Origin: Nocardia xishanensis NBRC 101358
GTDB taxonomy: Bacteria; Actinomycetota; Actinomycetes; Mycobacteriales; Mycobacteriaceae
Reading direction: 5' to 3'
DNA: 64,000 nt
Assembly: GCF_001613365.1 (NCBI RefSeq)
Contig: NZ_BDCF01000017.1
Span: forward strand, 1 to 64,000
Part shown: positions 1 through 8,874 of the stretch, one piece after another
How positions within the stretch are numbered: position 1 is the stretch's first letter
Layout: each line of letters begins with the position of its first letter
Program-made: the position numbers and the translations under genes
The notes under the pieces: model-generated
Database searches by the model: none
Told to the model about the DNA's origin: nothing
What the model saw: the letters and a program-made list of their open reading frames with translations, nothing else

Positions 1-1
1 C

Positions 2-556
2 ACTGCCGCGCACCCGAGGACCGCGGCCCAGCCGCGTCCGGCGTCCGCCTCGGGCGGCAAGCGTCGCGCGGTGCTCATCGGCGGCGTCGTCGGCGCGGTG
101 GTCGCGGTGGCCGCGCTGCTGATCGGCAGCCTGAACCAGTCGGACTCGAATTCGCCGTCGGCGCAGGCGACTCCGCCGTCGGCGAGCGCCACGGCCACCG
201 GAGGGGCCACCACCACGGCCCCGGCGCTGGGCCGCACGCCGAGCGCGGGCACCGTCGAATGGGGACCGGCCGGTCAGCTGATCGTGAACTTCTACAACAA
301 CCCGAGCGGGTCGTGGTCGCTGCTCACCCCGGCGGCGCAGAAGGCCTACGGCGGAGAACAGGCGTTCCGCGAGTACTGGGGTTCGCGCATCGTCGATACG
401 TTCTCCGGCATCAACGCCGCCACCGGGTCCAACAACCCCGACGGCTCGGTGGACATGCGGCTGGCCAATCTCACGGTGGAGGGCGAGTCCAAGCAGCTGG
501 TGCTGCGGGTCGTCGACAGCGGAGGGCGCCTGCAGATCGACAGCGAAACCCGCTGA
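2..556 (+). CDS. C-terminal part of a membrane-anchored extracytoplasmic protein (5' end outside window)
   Basis: The frame is open from the first bases, so the true start lies upstream. After a Pro/Ala-rich stretch and a Lys-Arg-Arg stop-transfer-like cluster comes one hydrophobic helix (about 18 residues after the internal GTG at 71). A Ser/Thr/Pro/Ala linker follows, then a folded domain of about 90 residues with YNNPSGSW and a C-terminal beta-rich segment. The topology (cytoplasmic basic part, one helix, low-complexity linker, NTF2-like outer domain) is common for actinobacterial sensor proteins and Ser/Thr kinase tails. The kinase assignment is only inference because no catalytic domain is in view. 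Confidence 0.6.
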   Translation, partial: TAAHPRTAAQPRPASASGGKRRAVLIGGVVGAVVAVAALLIGSLNQSDSNSPSAQATPPSASATATGGATTTAPALGRTPSAGTVEWGPAGQLIVNFYNNPSGSWSLLTPAAQKAYGGEQAFREYWGSRIVDTFSGINAATGSNNPDGSVDMRLANLTVEGESKQLVLRVVDSGGRLQIDSETR

Positions 557-622
557 TCGCATGCGCTCGTCCGGCGTCGCCGCCATCTGGGCATTCGCTG
601 TTGCCGCCGTTAGTCTTTCGGC

Positions 623-1222
623 ATGGACATCAGGGGGATGCTGGCCGCCGAACGCGCCGAGCTCGTCGAGTTGCTGCGCGACCTGAGCGCGCAGGACTGG
701 GAGACGCCGTCGCTGTGCGCGGGGTGGTCGGTCCGTGACGTGGTCGGGCATCTGCTGTACGACACGATCGCCCCGCTGACCTACGGGGGCGTCGTGGTGC
801 GGTGCGGGTTCTCCATCGATCGGGTGAACGGCCGGTTGGTCGAGAAGGCGCGGGGGCTGTCCACCGACCGCCTGATCGACATGTTCGAGAATGCCGCCGG
901 GACGCTGTCCCGATTCGATCCCGCTCTGGTGCTGGCCGATCTGTTCGTGCACCAGCAAGACATTCGCCGCCCGCTGGGCCGTCCCCGCACGATCCCGTCC
1001 GACCGGCTGCGTCGCGCGCTCGAGCATCCCGACCCGTTCGCCCGCCCTGGCCGCCGCAGCAAGGGGCTGCGGCTGGTGGCCACGGATCTGGATTGGGCCA
1101 CCGGCAGCGGGCCGGAGGTGCGCGGCAGCGCCGAGGCGCTCGCGCTCGCCGTCGTCGGACGCACCTCGGTGCTCGACGAACTCGAAGGAGAGGGACTCGC
1201 CGAACTGCGCCGGCGCGGCTGA
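623..1222 (+). CDS. maleylpyruvate isomerase family mycothiol-dependent protein
   Basis: 199 residues with the DinB/MDMPI-type four-helix N-terminal fold. The hallmark segment WSVRDVVGHL lies near residue 40, and FVHQQDIRRPLG near residue 110 supplies further histidines of the predicted metal site. Members use mycothiol, the actinobacterial thiol, for isomerase or S-transferase reactions; the substrate here cannot be told. It stands alone between a membrane protein and the his operon. The start follows a long non-coding stretch and needs no upstream extension. Confidence 0.8.
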   Translation: MDIRGMLAAERAELVELLRDLSAQDWETPSLCAGWSVRDVVGHLLYDTIAPLTYGGVVVRCGFSIDRVNGRLVEKARGLSTDRLIDMFENAAGTLSRFDPALVLADLFVHQQDIRRPLGRPRTIPSDRLRRALEHPDPFARPGRRSKGLRLVATDLDWATGSGPEVRGSAEALALAVVGRTSVLDELEGEGLAELRRRG

Positions 1223-1518
1223 CGCGGATCGACCCCGAATCCCGCCACCCACCGCTCGGCTCGGCGACCCAGGTCTTTCGCAGCGCTGCACCGCCGCACT
1301 GGACGAGACTGGCAGCACCCTCCGGAGGGCCTTGGGAGAAAATCGGAGGACGGCGCGCGCTGGGGCGGGATTTCGACCTCGTCTACCGCCGATTCCGGTG
1401 AATTCTGCGCCTCGGCCGAGGCGCGGGCTGGCGACGGACAGGCGTCCGGCGGCGTCCACTAGGCTGGTAGCGGCAACTTTCCTGTTGTGACCAGCCGGAG
1501 ACAAGGATCGACACCGAC
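1223..1518. other. intergenic region upstream of hisD
   Basis: About 300 bases without a convincing gene. A TAGGCT hexamer at 1460-1465 could be a -10 element for the his operon, and GGAGACAAGG just before the hisD ATG is a good ribosome-binding site. No leader peptide rich in histidine codons and no T-box-like structure was recognised. Confidence 0.4.
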
Positions 1519-2856
1519 ATGACATCCCGCATCGAGCTCGCCCGCGTCGATTTGCGCGGTCGTACTCCTTCCGCTGCCGAGCTGCGCTCCGCGCTGCCGC
1601 GCGGGGGAGTCGACGTGGACTCGGTGTTGCATCAGGTGCGACCGGTGGTCGAGGCGGTCAGGGAGCACGGTGTCTCGGCGGCGCTGGAGTTCGGCGAGCG
1701 GTTCGACGGTGTGATTCCCGCGACCGTGCGCGTCCCCGCCGCCGAACTGGTCAAGGCGCTCGACGAGCTCGACCCCGCGGTGCGCGCCGCGCTGGAGGAG
1801 TCGATCGCGCGTGCCCGCGCGGTGCACGCCGATCAGCGCCGCACCGACACCACCACCCAGGTGGTGCCCGGCGGCACGGTCACCGAACGCTGGGTGCCGG
1901 TGGAGCGGGTCGGGCTGTACGTGCCCGGCGGCAATGCCGTCTACCCGTCCAGCGTGGTGATGAACGTGGTGCCCGCCCAGACCGCGGGCGTCGGCTCGCT
2001 GGTGGTGGCCTCGCCGCCGCAGGCCCAGTTCGGCGGCCTGCCGCACCCGACCATCCTGGCGGCCGCGCAACTGCTCGGCGTCGAGGAGGTGTGGGCGGTC
2101 GGCGGCGCGCAGGCCGTGGCGCTGCTCACCTACGGCGGCGTCGACACCGACGGTGCGGAGCTCGAGCCGGTCGACCTGATCACCGGTCCCGGCAACATCT
2201 ACGTCACCGCGGCCAAGCGGCTGTGCCGCGGCCTGGTCGGCATCGACGCCGAGGCGGGCCCCACCGAGATCGCCATCCTGGCCGACGCCACCGCCGATCC
2301 GGCGCACGTGGCGGCCGACCTGATCAGCCAGGCCGAGCACGACGTGCTCGCGGCCAGCGTGCTCGTCACCGACAGCGCCGAGCTGGCCGACGCGGTGGAC
2401 GCCGCGCTGAGCGCCCAGATGACGGTGGTCAAGCACGCGCACCGGGTGCGAGAGGCGTTGACCGGCAAGCAGTCCGGCACCGTCCTCGTCGACGACATCG
2501 AGCAGGGCCTGCGCGTGGTGAACACCTACGCGGCCGAGCACCTGGAGATCCAGACCGCCGACGCGGTCGCGGTCGCGGGCCGGGTGCGCAGCGCGGGCGC
2601 GGTGTTCGTCGGGCCGTACGCGCCGGTCAGCCTGGGCGACTACTGCGCGGGTTCCAATCACGTGCTGCCCACCGCGGGCTGCGCGCGCCACTCCTCCGGA
2701 CTGAGCGTGCAGACCTTCCTGCGCGGCATCCACGTCGTCGAGTACACCGAGGCGGCGCTGAAGGATGTGGCCGGGCACGTGGTCGCGCTCGCCAACGCCG
2801 AGGATCTGCCCGCGCACGGCCAGGCCGTCACGGTGCGATTCGAGACGCTGTCATGA
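1519..2856 (+). CDS. hisD: histidinol dehydrogenase
   Basis: Catalyses the last two NAD-dependent oxidations from L-histidinol to L-histidine in the cytoplasm. At 445 residues it is full length. Visible signatures are ERWVPVERVGLYVPGG, the GPGNIYV motif near residue 228, and the QAEHD zinc-site segment near residue 270, with AEHLEI further on. The ATG is preceded by a strong purine-rich RBS. It is the first gene of the his cluster and its stop overlaps the hisC start in an ATGA junction, which implies translational coupling. Confidence 0.97.
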   Translation: MTSRIELARVDLRGRTPSAAELRSALPRGGVDVDSVLHQVRPVVEAVREHGVSAALEFGERFDGVIPATVRVPAAELVKALDELDPAVRAALEESIARARAVHADQRRTDTTTQVVPGGTVTERWVPVERVGLYVPGGNAVYPSSVVMNVVPAQTAGVGSLVVASPPQAQFGGLPHPTILAAAQLLGVEEVWAVGGAQAVALLTYGGVDTDGAELEPVDLITGPGNIYVTAAKRLCRGLVGIDAEAGPTEIAILADATADPAHVAADLISQAEHDVLAASVLVTDSAELADAVDAALSAQMTVVKHAHRVREALTGKQSGTVLVDDIEQGLRVVNTYAAEHLEIQTADAVAVAGRVRSAGAVFVGPYAPVSLGDYCAGSNHVLPTAGCARHSSGLSVQTFLRGIHVVEYTEAALKDVAGHVVALANAEDLPAHGQAVTVRFETLS

Positions 2857-3986
2857 CCGGTCAGCTCACCGCGCCCGGGTCGGCCATCGGCCTGGACGAC
2901 CTGCCGCTGCGCGAGAACCTGCGCGGCAAGAAGCCTTACGGCGCACCGCAATTGACCGTTCCGGTGCAGCTGAACACGAACGAGAACCCGCACCCGCCGA
3001 GCCGCGCGCTCGTCGACGACGTCGCCGAGTCCATCCGGGCCGCGGCCGCCGACCTGCACCGCTACCCGGACCGCGACGCGGTGGCGTTGCGCACCGACCT
3101 GGCGGCCTACCTCACCCGGCAGACCGGGGTCGCGGTCGCGGCCGCGAACGTCTGGGCCGCCAACGGTTCCAACGAGATCCTGCAGCAGCTGCTCCAGGCC
3201 TTCGGCGGACCCGGCCGCAGCGCATTGGGTTTCGTGCCCTCCTACTCGATGCACCCGATCATCTCCGAGGGCATCGACACCCAGTGGGTCGAGGCCAAGC
3301 GGAACGCCGATTTCTCGCTCGACATCGACTACGCGCTGGCCGCCATCGCCGAACGGAAGCCGGACGTGGTCTTCGTGACCAGCCCGAACAACCCCACCGG
3401 ACACAGCATTCCGCAGGACGACCTGGTCCGGATCCTCGACGCGGCGCCCGGCATCGTGGTGGTCGACGAGGCGTACGGCGAATTCTCGGCGGCGCCGAGC
3501 GCGATCGCCCTCATCGACCGGTTCCCGGCCAAGCTGGTCGTGAGCCGCACCATGAGCAAGGCGTTCGCCTTCGCGGGCGGCCGCCTCGGCTACCTGGTCG
3601 CCGCGCCCGCGGTGATCGACGCCATGCTGCTGGTGCGGCTGCCCTACCACCTGTCGGTGGTCACCCAGGCCGCCGCGCGCGCGGCCCTGCGGCACGCGGA
3701 CGAAACCCTCGGCAGCGTCGCGGAATTGGCTGGCCAGCGCGAGCGGGTCGCGGCCGCGCTGCGCGAGATGGGCTTCGACGTGGTTCCGAGCGACGCCAAC
3801 TTCGTGCTGTTCGGCCGGTTCGCCGACGCCGCGCGCGCGTGGCAGCGGTACCTGGACCGCGGCGTGCTCATCCGCGATGTCGGCATTCCCGGCTACCTGC
3901 GCGCGACCATCGGCCTCGCCGCCGAGAACGACGAGTTCCTGCGCGTCAGCACGGAATTGGCCGGCACCGAGCTCACGCCCCGATGA
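2853..3986 (+). CDS. hisC: histidinol-phosphate aminotransferase
   Basis: PLP-dependent class I/II aminotransferase that makes histidinol phosphate from imidazole-acetol phosphate and glutamate. 377 residues. The PLP lysine is Lys236 in SRTMSKAFAFAGGRLGY. The SPNNPTG motif and VVDEAYGEF (PLP-contacting Asp/Tyr) are present. The frame is open further upstream, but the ATG overlapping the hisD stop gives the family length. It overlaps hisB-proximal sequence only at its stop. Confidence 0.96.
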   Translation: MTGQLTAPGSAIGLDDLPLRENLRGKKPYGAPQLTVPVQLNTNENPHPPSRALVDDVAESIRAAAADLHRYPDRDAVALRTDLAAYLTRQTGVAVAAANVWAANGSNEILQQLLQAFGGPGRSALGFVPSYSMHPIISEGIDTQWVEAKRNADFSLDIDYALAAIAERKPDVVFVTSPNNPTGHSIPQDDLVRILDAAPGIVVVDEAYGEFSAAPSAIALIDRFPAKLVVSRTMSKAFAFAGGRLGYLVAAPAVIDAMLLVRLPYHLSVVTQAAARAALRHADETLGSVAELAGQRERVAAALREMGFDVVPSDANFVLFGRFADAARAWQRYLDRGVLIRDVGIPGYLRATIGLAAENDEFLRVSTELAGTELTPR

Positions 3987-4006
3987 ACCCCGTGGAGGAA
4001 GCACCG

Positions 4007-4639
4007 ATGAACAGGACCGCGCGGGTCGAGCGCATCACCAAGGAATCCAGCATCGTCGTCGAATTGGATCTGGACGGCACCGGCAAGACCGAGATATCCA
4101 CCGGCGTCCCGTTCTACGACCACATGCTCACCGCGCTCGGCGCGCACGCCAGTTTCGACCTGACCGTGCGCGCCGAGGGCGACGTCGAGATCGAGGCGCA
4201 CCACACGGTGGAGGACACCGCGATCGTGTTCGGGCAGGCGCTCGGCAAGGCGCTGGGCGACAAGTCCGGCATCCGGCGCTTCGGCGACGCCTTCATCCCG
4301 ATGGACGAGACCCTCGCGCACGCGGCGGTCGACGTGTCAGGGCGGCCGTACTGCGTGCACACCGGCGAACCGGAACACCTGCTGCACGCCGTGATCCCCG
4401 GCAGCCCCGTGCGCGGCCGCTCCGAGCCGGGCGCGCCGTACTCGACCGTGCTCAACCGGCACGTCTTCGAATCGATCGCGCTCAACGCCCGCATCGCGCT
4501 GCACGTGCGGGTGCTCTACGGCCGCGACCAGCACCACGTCACCGAGGCCGAGTTCAAGGCCGTGGCGCGGGCGCTGCGGGCGGCCGTCGAACTCGACCCC
4601 AGGGTGAGCGGCGTGCCGTCGACGAAGGGAACTCTGTGA
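4007..4639 (+). CDS. hisB: imidazoleglycerol-phosphate dehydratase
   Basis: Monofunctional dehydratase of 210 residues, without the HAD phosphatase half found in enteric HisB. It shows FYDHMLTALGAHASFDL, the manganese-binding AHHTVEDT motif near residue 66 and the second QHHVTEAEFKA motif near the C-terminus. Two in-frame ATGs exist, at 3983 (overlapping the hisC stop) and 4007. GTGGAGGAA ends eight bases before 4007, which decides for the latter. Confidence 0.96.
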   Translation: MNRTARVERITKESSIVVELDLDGTGKTEISTGVPFYDHMLTALGAHASFDLTVRAEGDVEIEAHHTVEDTAIVFGQALGKALGDKSGIRRFGDAFIPMDETLAHAAVDVSGRPYCVHTGEPEHLLHAVIPGSPVRGRSEPGAPYSTVLNRHVFESIALNARIALHVRVLYGRDQHHVTEAEFKAVARALRAAVELDPRVSGVPSTKGTL

Positions 4640-5271
4640 CAACGAAATCCGTCGCCCTGCTCGACTACGGCTCCGGCAACCTGCACTCCGCGGAGCGGGC
4701 GCTCGTCAGGGCGGGTGCGCGCGTCGAGGTGACCGCCGACCCGCAGATCGCGCTGGCCGCCGACGGTCTCGTCGTGCCCGGCGTCGGCGCGTTCGCGGCG
4801 TGTATGGCGGGGCTGCGCGAGGTGCGCGGCGAGCGCATCATCGGCCAGCGTCTCGCGGGAGGCCGTCCGGTGCTCGGCATCTGCGTCGGTATGCAGATCC
4901 TGTTCGAGCGCGGCGTGGAATTCGGCGTGGAGACCGAAGGGTGCGCCGAATGGCCCGGCGTGGTGGAGCGGTTGTCCGCTCCGGTGCTGCCGCACATGGG
5001 CTGGAACACCGTGTCGGCCCCGTCCGACAGCGTGCTGTTCAAGGGCATGGACGCCGACACCCGGTTCTACTTCGTGCACTCCTACGCTGCCCAAACTTGG
5101 GATCTCCCGCCTAGCGAGCACTTCGCCTCCCCGAAGCTCACCTGGGCCGAGCACGGCGTCCCGTTCCTCGCCGCCGTCGAGAACGGCGCCCTCGCCGCCA
5201 CCCAGTTCCACCCGGAGAAGTCCGGCGACGCGGGCGCCCACCTCCTGCGCAACTGGATCGACTCCCTCTGA
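4636..5271 (+). CDS. hisH: imidazole glycerol phosphate synthase, glutaminase subunit
   Basis: Class I glutamine amidotransferase (211 residues) that delivers ammonia to HisF. The nucleophile is Cys83 in GICVGMQ, the oxyanion region is PGVGAF, and the His-Glu pair is in FHPEKSG near the C-terminus. The GTG start overlaps the hisB stop (GTGA). Its partner hisF lies 2.7 kb downstream, separated by the lipoprotein/MarR pair, priA and impC. Confidence 0.96.
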   Translation: MTTKSVALLDYGSGNLHSAERALVRAGARVEVTADPQIALAADGLVVPGVGAFAACMAGLREVRGERIIGQRLAGGRPVLGICVGMQILFERGVEFGVETEGCAEWPGVVERLSAPVLPHMGWNTVSAPSDSVLFKGMDADTRFYFVHSYAAQTWDLPPSEHFASPKLTWAEHGVPFLAAVENGALAATQFHPEKSGDAGAHLLRNWIDSL

Positions 5272-5308
5272 CCCGCGGCGCGCCCCTCCGGCTGCGCGGG
5301 GCTCGCGA

Positions 5309-5827
5309 CTAGAAACGGGTGCCGATCGTCCACTGCGGGGTGCTCCGCACCCGGGAGAGGCGCCAGCCGTCGGCTGTGCGCACGGCGTCGAACTGGTAGA
5401 TCTCGCCGAGTGTGTACTTCGGCTCGGTGAGCGCGCCCTCGGCCGCCGGGGCGAAGGTGGCCAGCAGGTTGGCGCGCACGGCGGCGGTGTCGCCGTGCAG
5501 GTCGACGATCACGTTGCTGATGAAGTGCTGGATCTTCTTGTCGGCGGAGTGACTTCGCCCGGCTTGCGCGATCATCGCGTCGACGCCCTGTGCGGTGCCG
5601 CCTGGCGTGGTGGCGCTGGCGTCGGCGGTGTAGAGGTTCCGGAAGTCCTCGAAGGTCCCTTCGTCCAGGGTGCGGCCCAGGCGGTCGACCAGCGTGGTGA
5701 TCTGGTTGCGGTCCAACAGTTCCCGGATCTCGCGCCGCTCGGCGCCGGCGGACGAAGCGGACGAGCAGGCGGCGGGCGCCGCGATCGACAGCAGAACGAG
5801 CGGGAGGGCGAGGCGAATCTTCTTCAC
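5309..5827 (-). CDS. SnoaL-like (NTF2 fold) lipoprotein
   Basis: 172 residues. The N-terminus KKIRLALPL followed by a hydrophobic run ends in a lipobox A-P-A-A-Cys21, so it should be lipidated and exported. The mature part starts with a helix containing RNQITTLVDRLGRTLD and matches the SnoaL/NTF2-like pattern (FRNLYTADAS, HFISNVIVDL, GEIYQFD, and a Trp-Arg-Leu-Ser strand). Function unknown; such domains bind small ligands or dimerise. GTG at 5827 is the only start giving a proper signal peptide. It is divergent from the MarR gene and shares its operator-rich promoter region. Confidence 0.75.
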   Translation of the reverse strand: MKKIRLALPLVLLSIAAPAACSSASSAGAERREIRELLDRNQITTLVDRLGRTLDEGTFEDFRNLYTADASATTPGGTAQGVDAMIAQAGRSHSADKKIQHFISNVIVDLHGDTAAVRANLLATFAPAAEGALTEPKYTLGEIYQFDAVRTADGWRLSRVRSTPQWTIGTRF

Positions 5828-5854
5828 GGTGACGGTCTTTCGAGCTATATGTTG

Positions 5855-5880
5855 GTTGGTCCAACGTTGGTGAATCCAAC
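5855..5880. promoter_or_regulatory. tandem inverted repeats, candidate MarR operator
   Basis: GTTGGTCCAAC (5855-5865) is a perfect inverted repeat, directly followed by GTTGGTGAATCCAAC (5866-5880), a second copy of the same half-sites with a wider spacer. A weaker third copy, CCAAC-N4-GGGTTG, starts at 5912, just upstream of the MarR start. All lie in the 102-base divergent promoter region. The arrangement fits autoregulation by the adjacent MarR protein; binding itself is inferred. Confidence 0.6.
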
Positions 5881-5929
5881 GGTAGCAAAATGTGGGTCGC
5901 GCCAACAAGTGGGTTGCTAGATTGGTGCC

Positions 5930-6382
5930 ATGGAGATCGCGCACGACGGCGTCGCGGGCAGGCTGCGCACGCTGCCCACCCGGCTGATCAACCAGGTGGC
6001 CCTGGTGGCCGACCGGGCGACGGAACGGGCACTCGAGGACACCGGATCGCGCAGGCATCACTACGCCCTGCTCGCCACGTTGCGCGAGTTCGGTCCCGCG
6101 AGCCAGGCCGATCTCGGCCGCCGCACCCGAATCGACCGCAGCGACATCGTCGCGGCCCTCAACGACCTGGCCGACCGCGGTTTCGTGGAACGCAGCCCCG
6201 ACCCGGGCGATCGCCGCCGCAATATCGTCACCCTCACCCGTCCCGGCGCGCGCCACCTCGACGACCTCGACGCGCGCCTCGACACCGCCCAGGACGAGTT
6301 GCTGACCGCGCTCTCCGCCGCCGAGCGCCGGCAGTTGGTCGGTCTGCTCACCCGCATACTGGCCGATCACTCGCGCTCCTGA
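5930..6382 (+). CDS. MarR family transcriptional regulator
   Basis: 150 residues with a winged helix: helix-turn-helix around SQADLGRRTRIDRSDIVAAL (residues 60-80) and the wing DRGFVERSPDPGDRRRN, the MarR signature. It probably represses itself and the divergent lipoprotein gene through the repeats between them. It is inserted between hisH and priA and has no evident link to histidine synthesis. Confidence 0.88.
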   Translation: MEIAHDGVAGRLRTLPTRLINQVALVADRATERALEDTGSRRHHYALLATLREFGPASQADLGRRTRIDRSDIVAALNDLADRGFVERSPDPGDRRRNIVTLTRPGARHLDDLDARLDTAQDELLTALSAAERRQLVGLLTRILADHSRS

Positions 6383-6445
6383 CCCGCGCCGCGTTTCCGC
6401 AGGCCGCAGGTGGGGCGCGGGGAGCGGGCGACTATGCTGCTCGGA

Positions 6446-7177
6446 GTGAGTCTTGTGCTGCTACCTGCCGTCGATGTCGCCAATGGAGAGGCTGTGCGCC
6501 TGGTACAGGGGGAGGCGGGCAGCGAGACCAGCTACGGCTCGCCGCGCGACGCCGCGCTGGCCTGGCAGCAGGCGGGCGCCGAATGGGTGCACCTGGTCGA
6601 TCTGGACGCGGCGTTCGGCCGTGGCTCCAACCGTGAACTGCTCGCCGGGGTGGTCGGCGAGCTCGACGTGCAGGTCGAGCTGTCCGGCGGCATCCGCGAC
6701 GACGCCTCGCTCGAGGCGGCGCTGGCCACCGGCTGCGCCCGCGTCAACCTCGGCACCGCTGCGCTGGAGGACCCGGTGTGGTGCGCCCGCGCCATCGCCA
6801 AGCACGGCGAGCGCATCGCGGTCGGCCTCGACGTGCGCATCATCGACGGCGAGCACCGGCTGCGCGGCCGCGGCTGGGTGAGCGACGGCGGCGACCTGTG
6901 GGAGGTGCTCGAGCGCCTGGAGCGGGACGGTTGCTCGCGCTACGTGGTCACCGACGTCACCAAGGACGGCACGCTGACCGGCCCGAACCTGGACCTGCTC
7001 CGGGACGTGTGCGCGGCCACCGACGCGCCGGTGATCGCCTCGGGCGGCGTGTCCACCGTCGAGGACCTGGTCGCCATCTCCGGGCTGGTGCCCGAGGGCG
7101 TCGAGGGCGCGATCGTCGGGAAGGCGCTGTACGCGGGCCGGTTCACCCTGCCCGAGGCGCTGGCCGCGGTGCGCTGA
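6446..7177 (+). CDS. priA: bifunctional phosphoribosyl isomerase A (HisA/TrpF activity)
   Basis: (beta/alpha)8-barrel of 243 residues. In actinobacteria PriA isomerises both ProFAR (histidine) and phosphoribosylanthranilate (tryptophan); no trpF is seen in the trp cluster here, in keeping with that. Catalytic aspartates sit in LLPAVDV near the N-terminus and in VVTDVTKDGTL. ELSGGIRDD and IASGGVS are the phosphate-binding loops. The GTG at 6446 gives the usual SLVLLPAVDV start; an upstream ATG would add a non-conserved leader. Confidence 0.94.
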   Translation: MSLVLLPAVDVANGEAVRLVQGEAGSETSYGSPRDAALAWQQAGAEWVHLVDLDAAFGRGSNRELLAGVVGELDVQVELSGGIRDDASLEAALATGCARVNLGTAALEDPVWCARAIAKHGERIAVGLDVRIIDGEHRLRGRGWVSDGGDLWEVLERLERDGCSRYVVTDVTKDGTLTGPNLDLLRDVCAATDAPVIASGGVSTVEDLVAISGLVPEGVEGAIVGKALYAGRFTLPEALAAVR

Positions 7178-7188
7178 TACGAAAACCG

Positions 7189-8016
7189 ATGGCTGCCAAC
7201 CCGATCGCGGAGCTTCCCGAGCTGCTCGCCATCGCGAGCGAGATCCTCGATAACGCCAGTGCGCGTTTCGTCGAGGGTCTCGGCGCGCCGAGCGCTGTCA
7301 CCAAGGGCCGTAACGACTTCGCCACCGAACTCGACCTGGAGCTGGAACGCACCGTCTCCGATGGCCTCGCCCGGCGCACCGGAATCGAGGTGCACGGTGA
7401 GGAATTCGGCGGTCCGCAGCTCACCTCCGGCACGGCGTGGGTGCTCGACCCGATCGACGGCACCTTCAACTACTCCTCGGGTCATCCGCTCTCCGGCATG
7501 CTGCTCGCGCTGGTGCGCGACGGCGAACCGGTGCTCGGGCTGACCTGGTTGCCGATCCTCGGCCAGCGCTACGCCGCGGTGCGCGGCGGGCCGGTGCTGC
7601 TCAACGGCAAACCGCTGGCTCCGCTGCCGCCCGCGAAACTGGCCGACTCGATGATCGGTTTCGGCGCGTTCAACGTCGATTCCGACGGCCGTATCCCGGG
7701 CCGCTTCCGTTTCGATCTGCTCGGTCCGCTGAGCAGGCTCTCCTCCCGGGTGCGGATGCACGGGTCCACCGGCATCGACCTGGCCTTCACCGCCGCGGGA
7801 GTGCTCGGCGGCGCGATCGTGTTCGGCCACCATCCGTGGGACAACGCGGCGGGCGTCGCGCTGGTCCGCGCGGCGGGCGGCGTGGTGACCGACCTGGCGG
7901 GCGAGCCGTGGACCATCACCTCCGGGTCGGTGCTGGCGGCCGCGCCGGGGGTGCACGAAGAACTGCTCGAGATGATCTGCACGGTCGCCGATCCGCCGAC
8001 CGCCGAAGAAGGGTGA
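7189..8016 (+). CDS. impC: inositol monophosphatase family protein
   Basis: 275 residues with the complete metal-binding signature: the GEEFG glutamate, WVLDPIDGTFNY and the C-terminal HPWDNAAG. It hydrolyses a sugar or inositol phosphate with Mg2+. The same position between priA and hisF is taken by impA in M. tuberculosis, where a role in histidinol-phosphate or inositol-phosphate hydrolysis has been considered. Since HisB here lacks a phosphatase domain, histidinol-phosphatase activity is possible. The symbol is by synteny and could equally be given as impA or hisN. Confidence 0.85.
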   Translation: MAANPIAELPELLAIASEILDNASARFVEGLGAPSAVTKGRNDFATELDLELERTVSDGLARRTGIEVHGEEFGGPQLTSGTAWVLDPIDGTFNYSSGHPLSGMLLALVRDGEPVLGLTWLPILGQRYAAVRGGPVLLNGKPLAPLPPAKLADSMIGFGAFNVDSDGRIPGRFRFDLLGPLSRLSSRVRMHGSTGIDLAFTAAGVLGGAIVFGHHPWDNAAGVALVRAAGGVVTDLAGEPWTITSGSVLAAAPGVHEELLEMICTVADPPTAEEG

Positions 8017-8020
8017 GCCG

Positions 8021-8794
8021 ATGACGTTGGCCGTACGCGTGATTCCGTGTCTCGACGTGGACGCGGGCCGGGTGGTCAAGGGCGTCAACTTCGAGAACCT
8101 GCGCGACGCGGGCGATCCCGTCGAACTGGCGGCGACCTATGACGCCCAGGGCGCCGACGAACTGACCTTCTTGGACGTCACCGCCTCCACCGGCGACCGC
8201 GGCACCATGATCGACGTGGTGACCCGCACCGCCGAGCAGATCTTCATCCCGCTGACCGTCGGCGGCGGGGTGCGCACCGTCGAGGACGTGGACCGGCTGC
8301 TGCGCGCGGGCGCGGACAAGGTCTCGGTGAACACCGCGGCGATCGCCCGCCCCGAGGTGCTGCGGGAGATGTCGGAGCGATTCGGTTCGCAGTGCATCGT
8401 GCTCTCGGTGGACGCGAGGACCGTGCCAGACGGCCAGCCGGACACCGCCTCCGGCTGGGAGGTCACCACGCACGGCGGCAAGCGCGGCACCGGCATCGAC
8501 GCCATCGAGTGGGCCGTTCGCGGCGCCGAATTGGGGGTCGGTGAGATCCTGTTGAACTCGATGGACGCCGACGGCACCAAGACCGGTTTCGACCTGCCGA
8601 TGATCCGCGCGGTCCGGGCGGCCGTCTCGGTGCCCGTCATCGCCAGCGGTGGAGCGGGGGCCGTCGAGCACTTCGCCCCCGCGGTCCAGGCGGGCGCCGA
8701 CGCCGTGCTCGCGGCGAGCGTCTTCCACTTCGGTGATCTCACCATCGGCCAGGTCAAGGACTCCATGCGCGCGGAGAACATCGTCGTCCGCTGA
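8021..8794 (+). CDS. hisF: imidazole glycerol phosphate synthase, cyclase subunit
   Basis: 257 residues, full-length (beta/alpha)8-barrel that uses ammonia from HisH to form IGP and AICAR. The catalytic aspartates are in IPCLDVD (N-terminus) and LSVDARTV (near residue 130). PLTVGGGVR and VIASGGAG bind phosphate. It starts four bases after the impC stop, so they are probably cotranscribed. Confidence 0.96.
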   Translation: MTLAVRVIPCLDVDAGRVVKGVNFENLRDAGDPVELAATYDAQGADELTFLDVTASTGDRGTMIDVVTRTAEQIFIPLTVGGGVRTVEDVDRLLRAGADKVSVNTAAIARPEVLREMSERFGSQCIVLSVDARTVPDGQPDTASGWEVTTHGGKRGTGIDAIEWAVRGAELGVGEILLNSMDADGTKTGFDLPMIRAVRAAVSVPVIASGGAGAVEHFAPAVQAGADAVLAASVFHFGDLTIGQVKDSMRAENIVVR

Positions 8795-8874
8795 TCCGCC
8801 GCCACGCCGGACGGGAGCTGGGGGGAATCGGTCGTGCCGGAATCCGCTCACGGTCGCGCGGGTTGGCCGTGCCA

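Noticed and set aside
5272..5308. Terminator between hisH and the lipoprotein gene
   Set aside because: Only an imperfect GC-rich dyad; not strong enough to list.
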